From Planctomycetota bacterium (GTDB lineage Bacteria; Planctomycetota; Planctomycetia; Pirellulales; UBA7805), in assembly GCA_014237955.1 (NCBI GenBank), contig JABABY010000146.1, forward strand, positions 1 to 5,237: a DNA stretch of 5,237 bases, given 5' to 3'. Positions 1 to 5,237 of this stretch are shown one piece after another. The notes below the pieces were generated by a model. The model did no database searches. It was not told the DNA's origin and saw only the letters and a program-made list of their open reading frames with translations. The position numbers and the translations under genes were made by a program. Within the stretch, counting starts at the first letter, position 1; the number at the start of each line of letters is the position of its first letter.

Positions 1-683
1 ACGCCCAGCAGTCCCGCTGCGCCTTGATCGCGAAAGACACTGATGATCTCCCTTGGATCGGTGCGGCCTGTCTGATTGGTAGCCTCTGCATGACTCGGCA
101 CATAAATATCGAGGTGCGGAAGAATTGTGTCGAGGGGCTGCATGCTCCCACCGTCCCCCGCCGCATCGAGGGCCGTGAGACAACCTTGCTTTCGAATCTC
201 CGCAAAAACTTCTGCCAAATCTTGTTGTACATTTGGCATCAATGAGTAGTAACATAGAAGCATCATCCGGCTTGAAGCAAAGAGTTCAATGCGATCCAGA
301 AAAAACTTCCGATCGAGTTTTTCAGGCGCGCCGACACAGTGGGCAAAACTCCGTTCTCCGCCCTCATCGATCAACACGGCTGTCGTACTTGTCGGTGCTT
401 GCTGATGGGTTACGAGATGGTCAAAGCCAAGCCCCTCCTCCCGGTAGCGGTTGCGGAGCAACTCTCCCCATTGGTCGTTGCCCAGATAGCTCAATGCAGT
501 CGCGGTCATGCCCAAACGTGCCATTGCAATTCCGGTATTGGATACAATGCCGCCTGTCGTCACTTCGATCGGGTCAACCTCTACCAGGCGTCCGCCTCCG
601 ATTGCCGTCTCAAGGGGTACGGGACGGACCAGAATATCGACGACGCATGATCCGCAAACAACACAATCAATCGTTTTGTTCAT
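1..683 (-). CDS. PfkB/ribokinase-family kinase, N-terminal part (3' end outside window)
   Basis: The first 227 residues of a PfkB-family kinase, the group that phosphorylates sugars or nucleosides with ATP in the cytoplasm. The frame is open from ATG 683 to the window edge. Visible: a first beta strand, DCVVCGSCVVDILVR (residues 6-20); the family's Gly-Gly motif in TTGGIVSNTGIAMARLG (43-59), which normally contacts the substrate; a lid-like segment TSTTAVLIDEGGERSF (98-113); and VPSHAEATNQTG (195-206), matching the position of the usual N-x-x-E region before the ATP site, with Ser-His where Asn-Glu is common. The DTxGAGD anion-hole and catalytic Asp motif should lie about 30-60 residues past the edge and cannot be checked. 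GAAGTGAG sits just upstream of the ATG as a modest ribosome site. The gene starts 27 nt after the adenine deaminase stop, so the two probably form an operon. The substrate is not readable; a nucleoside or ribose-type substrate is only a guess from the neighbour. Confidence 0.9.
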   Translation of the reverse strand, partial: MNKTIDCVVCGSCVVDILVRPVPLETAIGGGRLVEVDPIEVTTGGIVSNTGIAMARLGMTATALSYLGNDQWGELLRNRYREEGLGFDHLVTHQQAPTSTTAVLIDEGGERSFAHCVGAPEKLDRKFFLDRIELFASSRMMLLCYYSLMPNVQQDLAEVFAEIRKQGCLTALDAAGDGGSMQPLDTILPHLDIYVPSHAEATNQTGRTDPREIISVFRDQGAAGLLG

Positions 684-710
684 GACTCACTTCAATTCAA
701 TAGGGATAAC

Positions 711-2381
711 TCAAGCATCATGGGAACAAGTATTTCCATCGCGATTCTCTCTGAACAGTGGCATAAACTCAAACCGGGTCACGTCAAACAGGCCGCGATC
801 ACTGAGTTTGATTTCTGGAATTACCAAAAGGGCCATGAAGGCAAGTGTCATATAGGGTGCTCGTAACGGACAGCCCAGGGCCTTTACGCTTTTGTCCAAT
901 TCGGCATACTTTCCGCCGACCTGCTCACAGGACCCCGGGGACATTAAGCCTGCAATCGGGAGCGGGAGCAGATGGCATTCGTTATCCGCTACTAAAGAGA
1001 GTCCTCCCCCAGCATCGCTGATGAGGTTCACCGCCTCGCAGATCTCCTCATCACTGATGCCTACCGCAACCACGTTATGGGAGTCGTGCGCTACAGAGGA
1101 AGCAAACGCGCCCCGGGAGATACCGAAATTTTTTACAAATGCGACTGCTGGATTCGCCTTTTGGTATCGATTTACCACGGCAATCTTGAGAATGTCCTTT
1201 TCCGGATCACTCACCGCGTAGCCATCAACGTTCTTTGCTACAGCTGTCATTTTTGACGTTACTAATTCGCCATCAATCGCTTCGATCACATTTAAGGTCT
1301 TGGCTCCCGTGGGTACCGGCACCCTAAACATATCGGGGCTTAACTTTCGGGTGAGAAACTGATTGACGGTGGGTGATTGTTTTGCAGCGAAAAGCGCTTT
1401 GCCCTGTTCGGCAACGATTTGACCATGAATAAAGGTCCGCAAAATCTTCCAGTTGCTCAAGTTTTCCACTTCGATGAAATCGGCAGGATCACCAATGCGG
1501 AGCATGCCTACGTCCAATCCGTAATGCTCTACCGGATTGATGCAGGCGGCCTGTAAGACTTTCATGAGATCAACTCCGGCGTCGAGGGCCCGCCGAACCA
1601 ATAGGTTGATATGCCCATGGAGTAGCTCGTCGGGGTGTTTGTCGTCGCTACAGAGCATGCAGCAGTCGGGATAATCCCGGATCAGTGCAAAAAGTGCATC
1701 AAAATTACGGGCTGCAGAGCCCTCGCGAATAAGAATCTTGGCCCCGGCAGCGAGTTTATCCAGCGCCTCTTCCCGAGTGGAACATTCGTGATCGGTGGAA
1801 ATACCGGCCTCGATATATCTGCGGGCCTGATCTCCGCGTAGGCCAGGGGCGTGGCCATCGACCACCTTTCCTCGCGACCGGGCCGCTTCAATCTTAGCAA
1901 GCAACTCCTGGTCTCCAGATAAGACGCCCGGAAAGTTCATGACCTCGCTCAGATAGCCTATTCGTGGATCATCGAGTAAGGCAGCCACCTGCCGGGCATC
2001 CATCAAAGCGCCGGACGTTTCAAACGGAGTTGCCGGGACACAAGATGGAGCACCAAAGAAAAACTTAAAAGGAACATCTGCGGCTGCCTCGAGCATGTAT
2101 CGAACGCCATCGGCTCCGAGGACATTTGCAATTTCATGGGGGTCGGAAACCGTGGCCACCGTGCCATGGATAACGGCCGCCCGAGCAAACTCGGGAGGCA
2201 GTAACATCGAACTTTCGATATGGATATGCGAATCGATGAATCCCGGCAGCAGAAACGTTGCGGATTCCTCGCCGCTGGAGGTTATTTCTTGGATATGCCC
2301 GTTAGCAACTTTGACCCGTGAAGGCACAATCCGCTGCGCAGCGATATCAACAATATTCCCAAACACTTCAAAAGACGGCAT
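711..2381 (-). CDS. ade: Adenine deaminase (EC 3.5.4.2)
   Basis: Hydrolyses adenine to hypoxanthine and ammonia in purine salvage; cytoplasmic, metal-dependent, amidohydrolase superfamily. The 556-residue product is close to the usual bacterial length. Numbered from ATG 2381: a short N-terminal beta domain; PGFIDSHIHIESS (47-58) with metal-ligand His52 and His54; TVSDPHEIANVLG (77-89); LSEVMNFPG (144-152), whose Glu146 occupies the metal-bridging position known in this family; DGHAPG (175-180) with His177; TDHE (196-199) with His198; and CSDDKHP (244-250) with the catalytic-site Asp pair. The C-terminal deaminase domain follows, with VAHDSHN (430-436) and LPLPIAGLMS (472-481). All expected active-site elements are present. 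The frame also opens with GTG at 2384, directly before the ATG. GGTGGAG lies 6 nt before the ATG but only 3 nt before the GTG, so I chose the ATG. It is the first gene of the minus-strand pair and diverges from the reductase. Confidence 0.97.
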   Translation of the reverse strand: MPSFEVFGNIVDIAAQRIVPSRVKVANGHIQEITSSGEESATFLLPGFIDSHIHIESSMLLPPEFARAAVIHGTVATVSDPHEIANVLGADGVRYMLEAAADVPFKFFFGAPSCVPATPFETSGALMDARQVAALLDDPRIGYLSEVMNFPGVLSGDQELLAKIEAARSRGKVVDGHAPGLRGDQARRYIEAGISTDHECSTREEALDKLAAGAKILIREGSAARNFDALFALIRDYPDCCMLCSDDKHPDELLHGHINLLVRRALDAGVDLMKVLQAACINPVEHYGLDVGMLRIGDPADFIEVENLSNWKILRTFIHGQIVAEQGKALFAAKQSPTVNQFLTRKLSPDMFRVPVPTGAKTLNVIEAIDGELVTSKMTAVAKNVDGYAVSDPEKDILKIAVVNRYQKANPAVAFVKNFGISRGAFASSVAHDSHNVVAVGISDEEICEAVNLISDAGGGLSLVADNECHLLPLPIAGLMSPGSCEQVGGKYAELDKSVKALGCPLRAPYMTLAFMALLVIPEIKLSDRGLFDVTRFEFMPLFRENRDGNTCSHDA

Positions 2382-2384
2382 CAC

Positions 2385-2397
2385 TCACTCCACCGAC
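2385..2397 (-). promoter_or_regulatory. Ribosome binding site of ade
   Basis: On the minus strand the bases before the gene read GGTGGAG, then TGAGTG, then ATG. The six-base gap to ATG 2381 is normal for a Shine-Dalgarno site, while the gap to the alternative GTG 2384 is only three. It is the clearest ribosome site in the window and decides the ade start. Confidence 0.55.
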
Positions 2398-2407
2398 TGC
2401 AACGCAG

Positions 2408-2447
2408 ACTGTTTCCAAAGAACCATTACTTTGGTAATTGGAACAGT
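2408..2447. promoter_or_regulatory. Inverted repeat in the divergent ade/reductase gap (candidate operator)
   Basis: The left arm ACTGTTTCCAA (2408-2418) and right arm TTGGAACAGT (2438-2447) are reverse complements except for one extra T in the left arm. A second, inner perfect pair, CCAAAG (2415-2420) and CTTTGG (2429-2434), shares the left arm, so the right side carries two TTGG half-sites spaced 8 bp apart (2432 and 2440). It lies near the middle of the only non-coding stretch between two divergent genes, where a shared regulator could bind. No regulator gene is in the window. A transcribed hairpin is an alternative reading. I cannot fix convincing -35/-10 pairs for either gene around it. 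Confidence 0.4.
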
Positions 2448-2519
2448 TCTCATATCAACCTCAAGAGTGCATGACCATCCTGCTTGAACCGGTCCATGAC
2501 AAATCGTATACAAGACGCC

Positions 2520-3713
2520 ATGCATTATCGTCGTTTTGGCCGCACCGAACTGCAAATGCCCGTTTTTAGCTGTGGCGGCATGCGCTATCAATATCGATGG
2601 CAGGATATTCCCCTCGAAAAGGTACCTGCGGACAATCAGGAAAATCTAAAGGCAACCATCTATCGCAGCCTTGAGCTTGGTATCAATCATATTGAAACAG
2701 CTCGTGGTTATGGCTCTTCCGAACGCCAACTCGGTCTTGTGCTGCCCACACTACCCCGTGACGAGTTGATTGTGCAGACCAAGGTGGCGCCGGATCCCGA
2801 TCCGGACGTATTTGTCGGTCAAGTACACGAATCACTCGAGCGGCTACAGCTTGACCATATTGACCTTCTAGGCCTGCATGGGATCAACAACCATGAACGA
2901 TTGTGGTGGGCGATTCGACCGGGCGGATGTCTGGCGGCTGCTCGCGAGTTGGTCAGGGAGGGCAAGGTTCGCCACGTTGGATTTTCGACACATGCTTCCC
3001 TCGATGTCATCTTAGCGGCGGTGAAACATGAGCAAGATGGTGGGTTTGATTATGTGAACCTGCACTGGTATTACATTTACCAACAAAACTGGCCGGCCAT
3101 CGAGGCAGCCCGGCATCGCGACATGGGCGTGTTCATTATCAGCCCCGCAGACAAAGGTGGTATGCTTTACAGGCCACCAAAAAAGCTTTCTGCGCTTTGC
3201 GACCCTTTGCATCCACTCGTTTTCAATTGTCTGTTCTGTTTATCAAGATCTGAAATTCACACCCTGAGTCTGGGAGCAAGTTGTCCGGGGGATTTTGATT
3301 TACAGTTAAACGCACTTTCCCAGATCGATCGGACAAACACATTACTGCCACCGATCGAAGCGCGACTCAGGTCGGCCATGATTGAAGCTGTTGGCCCTGA
3401 ACTGGCCGACTATCAGGGCGAAGGGTTGCCCGCATGGCATGAGAGCCCCGGCTACATGAATATGCCGATCATGTTGTGGTTGCGTACGTTAGCACTGGCC
3501 TACGACATGCTTGAGTATGGGCAGATGCGGTACAACCTGCTTGGCAATGGAGGCCATTGGTTTCCAGGACTCAATGCAGAGCAGATCGATCAGTTCGAAT
3601 TACAAGAAGCCCTCGCCAAAAGCCCCTTTGCCGAACAGATCCCCGCTTTCCTCCGTGAAGCACATTCCATGTTCTATCAAAAGCCAAAAAGACTATTGAG
3701 TCAAAACGGATAG
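2520..3713 (+). CDS. Aldo/keto reductase with long C-terminal extension
   Basis: A predicted NAD(P)H-dependent oxidoreductase of the aldo/keto reductase superfamily, cytoplasmic, substrate unknown. The N-terminus MHYRRFGRTELQMP and the (beta/alpha)8 motifs are typical. Numbered from ATG 2520: GINHIETARGYGSSE (54-68) holds Tyr64 but Glu59 where the catalytic Asp normally sits; IVQTKVAPD (84-92) gives Lys88; DHIDLLGLHGIN (112-123) gives His120; VREGKVRHVGFSTH (145-158) is the usual Gly-Phe-Ser strand. The extension of about 110 residues includes RYNLLGNGGHWFPG (337-350). In the COG1453-like relatives this end often carries a 4Fe-4S ferredoxin segment, but no cysteine occurs after residue 255, so a cluster there is excluded. 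The product is 397 residues. The frame also allows ATG 2496 and TTG 2484; neither has a good ribosome site, and ATG 2520 begins where family members usually begin. The gene stands alone, diverging from ade. Confidence 0.92.
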   Translation: MHYRRFGRTELQMPVFSCGGMRYQYRWQDIPLEKVPADNQENLKATIYRSLELGINHIETARGYGSSERQLGLVLPTLPRDELIVQTKVAPDPDPDVFVGQVHESLERLQLDHIDLLGLHGINNHERLWWAIRPGGCLAAARELVREGKVRHVGFSTHASLDVILAAVKHEQDGGFDYVNLHWYYIYQQNWPAIEAARHRDMGVFIISPADKGGMLYRPPKKLSALCDPLHPLVFNCLFCLSRSEIHTLSLGASCPGDFDLQLNALSQIDRTNTLLPPIEARLRSAMIEAVGPELADYQGEGLPAWHESPGYMNMPIMLWLRTLALAYDMLEYGQMRYNLLGNGGHWFPGLNAEQIDQFELQEALAKSPFAEQIPAFLREAHSMFYQKPKRLLSQNG

Positions 3714-3742
3714 CAGTGCTAGCAAGGCCCGTAGCACTGCTA
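3711..3742 (+). terminator. Perfect 11-bp stem-loop on the reductase stop codon (possible terminator)
   Basis: TAGCAGTGCTA (3711-3721) and TAGCACTGCTA (3732-3742) are exact reverse complements around a 10-base loop, GCAAGGCCCG. The left arm begins with the reductase's own TAG stop. Both arms run into the self-palindrome TGCTAGCA (3717-3724 and 3738-3745). No T-run follows, so it is not a classic intrinsic terminator. It could stop transcription without a U-tract, protect the 3' end of the mRNA, or be a copy of a dispersed palindromic repeat. Confidence 0.45.
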
Positions 3743-3789
3743 GCAGGAAGTGCAAAAATCGTCGTTATCTCCCATCCCTGTGAGCCGTG

Positions 3790-3829
3790 CAAAAGGACCA
3801 CCACTTTTGGGGGATTTAGCGATTTTTTT
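3790..3829 (+). terminator. Weak stem-loop followed by a T-run
   Basis: CAAAAG (3790-3795) pairs with CTTTTG (3804-3809) around an 8-base loop. Seven T residues follow at 3823-3829, but 13 bases lie between stem and T-run and the stem is AT-rich. The T-run itself can pair with the six A residues at 3837-3842. It could end transcription arriving from the reductase, but the geometry is poor. Confidence 0.2.
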
Positions 3830-3883
3830 GTGCCGTAAAAAATATTTTTCGCCACTCGATCAACCGATGAAAATACTTTCCAC

Positions 3884-3896
3884 CGCTAGCGTTAGC
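3884..3896. repeat. Short palindrome CGCTAGCG with trailing TTAGC
   Basis: CGCTAGCG (3884-3891) is a perfect 8-bp palindrome, and GCTA/TAGC also pair across GCGT to 3896. The core GCTAGC occurs twice more in the stop-codon hairpin (3718-3723 and 3739-3744), making three copies within 173 bp. I recall similar CGCTAGCG-TTAGC motifs as common intergenic elements in Rhodopirellula-type genomes, but that is memory, not a search result. Confidence 0.3.
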
Positions 3897-3930
3897 CCAA
3901 AAAGCGGTCAATTACCCAAGGACTTTGTTG

Positions 3931-3959
3931 TTGACCTTTTCGGTGGGTGCTAATAAGCT
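3931..3959 (+). promoter_or_regulatory. Weak sigma70-like promoter candidate for the DUF1549 gene
   Basis: TTGACC (3931-3936) matches five of six bases of the -35 consensus. TAAGCT (3954-3959) follows after 17 bp but is a poor -10; the overlapping TAATAA (3951-3956), preceded by TGC like an extended -10, is better in sequence but only 14 bp away. A/T tracts lie upstream. Transcription would start near 3965 and give a leader of roughly 125 nt to ATG 4090, or about 40 nt to ATG 4003. Confidence 0.25.
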
Positions 3960-4089
3960 ACAAGTCCTCCAGTAGTTAGTACTTGCGTTCTGGAATCAGA
4001 AGATGCCGGGTGGCAATATGCCTTCCCGTCCGCCCCTGGCAAGGATTCCATTGAATTCCGTTCCCGCAACCAGTGAGCGTTCACTCCAG

Positions 4090-5237
4090 ATGTATCCCCG
4101 GCCCATCCTCCTTCGAACAAGTTGTCTCTGGCTGCTGATTTTCAGCTGTGCCCAGTTCACCGTCGGAGAAGACATTGGTGACGATAAAAGTCTCCATCGG
4201 CAGATCGACGCGTTGGTCGATACGGCACGGGTTGGCCCCCCTACAGCAATTTGCTCCGACCCCGAGTTTATGCGTAGAGCGTATCTCGACCTCACTGGAA
4301 AGATTCCCTCCACAAAAGAGGCACGCGAATTTCTCGCTGACGAAGCACCAAACAAGCGCGAACGGTTGATCAAGAGACTTTTGAAAGACCCACACTTCAA
4401 CCGAAACTTTATGCGGGTGCTTGATGTGATGCTCATGGAGCGCATGCCGGAAAAAGTTGTAAAGCCAGACACGTTTCGGACTTTTATCCGGCAGTCACTT
4501 GAAAAAGAAAAGGGATTGGACCAACTGATCCGAGAAATCCTCGTTGCAGATGGCGCAAAAAATGAACAACGCGCTTCCGCCAGATTTTTACTCGACCGGG
4601 CAGCAGAACCCCATGCGATGACTCGTGATATTGGCAGGATTCTTCTCGGCATCAATATGGAATGTGCACAGTGTCATGATCACCCCTCCATCGACGACTA
4701 CCATCAGGCGGACTATTACGGACTCTATGCATTCTTGAACCGTAGTTATCTTTTTGGGAACTCGGAAAAAGGTGCGGTGGTCGCTGAAAAGGGAGAGGGA
4801 GAAGCCTCTTTTTTTTCTGTGTTTGTTGGAGATGATCCCAAGGAGATGAAGCCCCACCTGCCGGGCGGAGCGCACTTGAACGATCCAGAATTGGCTCAAA
4901 GTGACCTGTATCACGTTAAGCCTGAAGAAGGCGTGCGTCCGATTCCCAAGTTTTCCCGGCGAAGTCAATTGGCAGAAGAACTGACGAGTGGGCGCTACTC
5001 TGCATTTCAGAAGAATCTTGCCAACCGAATCTGGGCACACATGCTCGGCCGAGGCATTGTCCATCCGCTCGATTTGCATCATAGCGCCAATCCGCCTGTC
5101 CATCCTGAGTTACTCGACTTGCTCGGAGAGACCCTTGTCGCCTTTGATTTCAATCTTCGCCAATTTGTACAAGAAATTGCACTTTCCCAAACGTATCAGC
5201 GAAGCAGTCAAATACCCCATCAGCTCATTGAGTATGC
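4090..5237 (+). CDS. Secreted DUF1549/DUF1553 protein with CxxCH motif, 3' end outside window
   Basis: A planctomycete-type exported protein of unknown function; 382 residues are visible. From ATG 4090 there is a signal peptide: MYPRPILLR, a hydrophobic run to about residue 24, and likely cleavage near VGED (25-28). DUF1549 (PSCyt2) follows, with RRAYLDLTGKIPS (62-74) and FLADEAPNKRERLIKRLL (81-98). CAQCHDHP (192-199) is the family's CxxCH, with Cys192, Cys195 and His196 able in principle to bind haem c. After the linker GEGEASFFSVF (235-245), DUF1553 (PSD1) begins near FSRRSQLAEEL and includes NRIWAHMLGRGIVHPLD (312-328) and NPPVHPELLDLLGE (334-347). No N-terminal PSCyt1 domain is present, so this is the short form. 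In-frame ATGs at 4003 (GGAA 7 nt upstream) and 4018 would add 29 or 24 residues before the signal; I prefer 4090 because it puts the signal peptide at the N-terminus. Related genes are often followed by a DUF1501 gene, not visible here. Confidence 0.9.
   Translation, partial: MYPRPILLRTSCLWLLIFSCAQFTVGEDIGDDKSLHRQIDALVDTARVGPPTAICSDPEFMRRAYLDLTGKIPSTKEAREFLADEAPNKRERLIKRLLKDPHFNRNFMRVLDVMLMERMPEKVVKPDTFRTFIRQSLEKEKGLDQLIREILVADGAKNEQRASARFLLDRAAEPHAMTRDIGRILLGINMECAQCHDHPSIDDYHQADYYGLYAFLNRSYLFGNSEKGAVVAEKGEGEASFFSVFVGDDPKEMKPHLPGGAHLNDPELAQSDLYHVKPEEGVRPIPKFSRRSQLAEELTSGRYSAFQKNLANRIWAHMLGRGIVHPLDLHHSANPPVHPELLDLLGETLVAFDFNLRQFVQEIALSQTYQRSSQIPHQLIEY

Larger units (their letters stand above)
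3714..4089. other. Intergenic region without a convincing gene
   Basis: About 376 bp between the reductase stop and the chosen start of the DUF1549 gene. It holds the stop-codon hairpin, a CAAAAG/CTTTTG stem-loop, A and T tracts around 3822-3850, a CGCTAGCG palindrome, and a weak promoter-like pair near 3931-3959. A 67-codon plus-strand frame at 3750-3953 has no ribosome site, no family resemblance and an ordinary composition, so I do not call it. The last 87 bp (4003-4089) would become coding if the downstream gene starts at ATG 4003. No tRNA, rRNA or recognisable small RNA was seen. Confidence 0.6.

Noticed and set aside
233..685. Plus-strand open frames of 103-150 codons over the kinase
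   Set aside because: The minus strand reads as an uninterrupted PfkB protein with family motifs; the plus-strand products are low-quality shadows.
3228..3239. CxxC pair in the reductase as part of an Fe-S site
   Set aside because: The cysteines (237 and 240) lie in the barrel at the usual position of the late beta strands, and no further cysteines follow in the spacing needed for a 4Fe-4S cluster.
3750..3953. 67-codon plus-strand frame in the intergenic region
   Set aside because: It has no ribosome binding site, no motif and no hydrophobic segment of note, and it spans A/T tracts and palindromes typical of non-coding DNA.
3996..4655. Minus-strand open frame of 219 codons opposite the DUF1549 gene
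   Set aside because: It is rich in Ser and Arg with no recognisable motif, and the plus strand carries the clear DUF1549 match over the same bases, so it is an antisense shadow.
4588..5103. Minus-strand open frame of 171 codons opposite the DUF1549/DUF1553 region
   Set aside because: It lies fully under conserved plus-strand motifs (CAQCHDHP, NRIWAHMLGRG) and its own product shows no family resemblance.
1..5237. Mobile element, CRISPR array, tRNA, defence or biosynthetic cluster
   Set aside because: I found no transposase or integrase motifs, no regularly spaced repeats, no cloverleaf-like sequence and no set of functionally linked accessory genes; the content is ordinary metabolic and planctomycete-family genes.

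Overview
The window most resembles a planctomycete chromosome of the Rhodopirellula/Blastopirellula kind. The strongest evidence is the right-hand gene, a secreted protein combining a DUF1549 region, a CxxCH motif and a DUF1553 region. This architecture is greatly expanded in Planctomycetes and related PVC bacteria. Poor Shine-Dalgarno sequences at most starts, a fairly balanced base composition and roomy intergenic gaps fit that origin but do not prove it.

Layout from left to right. Positions 1-683 (minus strand) hold the N-terminal part of a PfkB/ribokinase-family sugar or nucleoside kinase; its C-terminal catalytic end lies outside the window. Positions 711-2381 (minus) hold a complete adenine deaminase, 27 nt upstream of the kinase and almost certainly co-transcribed with it. 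A 138-bp divergent gap (2382-2519) contains a near-perfect inverted repeat that may be an operator. Positions 2520-3713 (plus) hold a complete aldo/keto reductase with a long C-terminal extension, no ferredoxin-type cysteines, and Glu in place of the usual catalytic Asp. A perfect 11-bp stem-loop begins on its stop codon. A gap of about 376 bp (3714-4089) holds GCTAGC-containing palindromes, A/T tracts and a weak promoter-like pair, but no convincing gene. Positions 4090-5237 (plus) hold the secreted DUF1549/DUF1553 protein, cut off by the window edge.

Functionally, the minus-strand pair looks like purine-base salvage: adenine is deaminated to hypoxanthine, with a kinase of unknown substrate beside it. 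The reductase and the DUF1549 protein have no evident link to that pair or to each other. I see no mobile element, CRISPR array, RNA gene, toxin-antitoxin or defence module, and nothing that amounts to a new multi-gene system. The points worth a second look are local: the divergent palindrome, the hairpin on the stop codon, the altered reductase active site, and the kinase-deaminase pairing.
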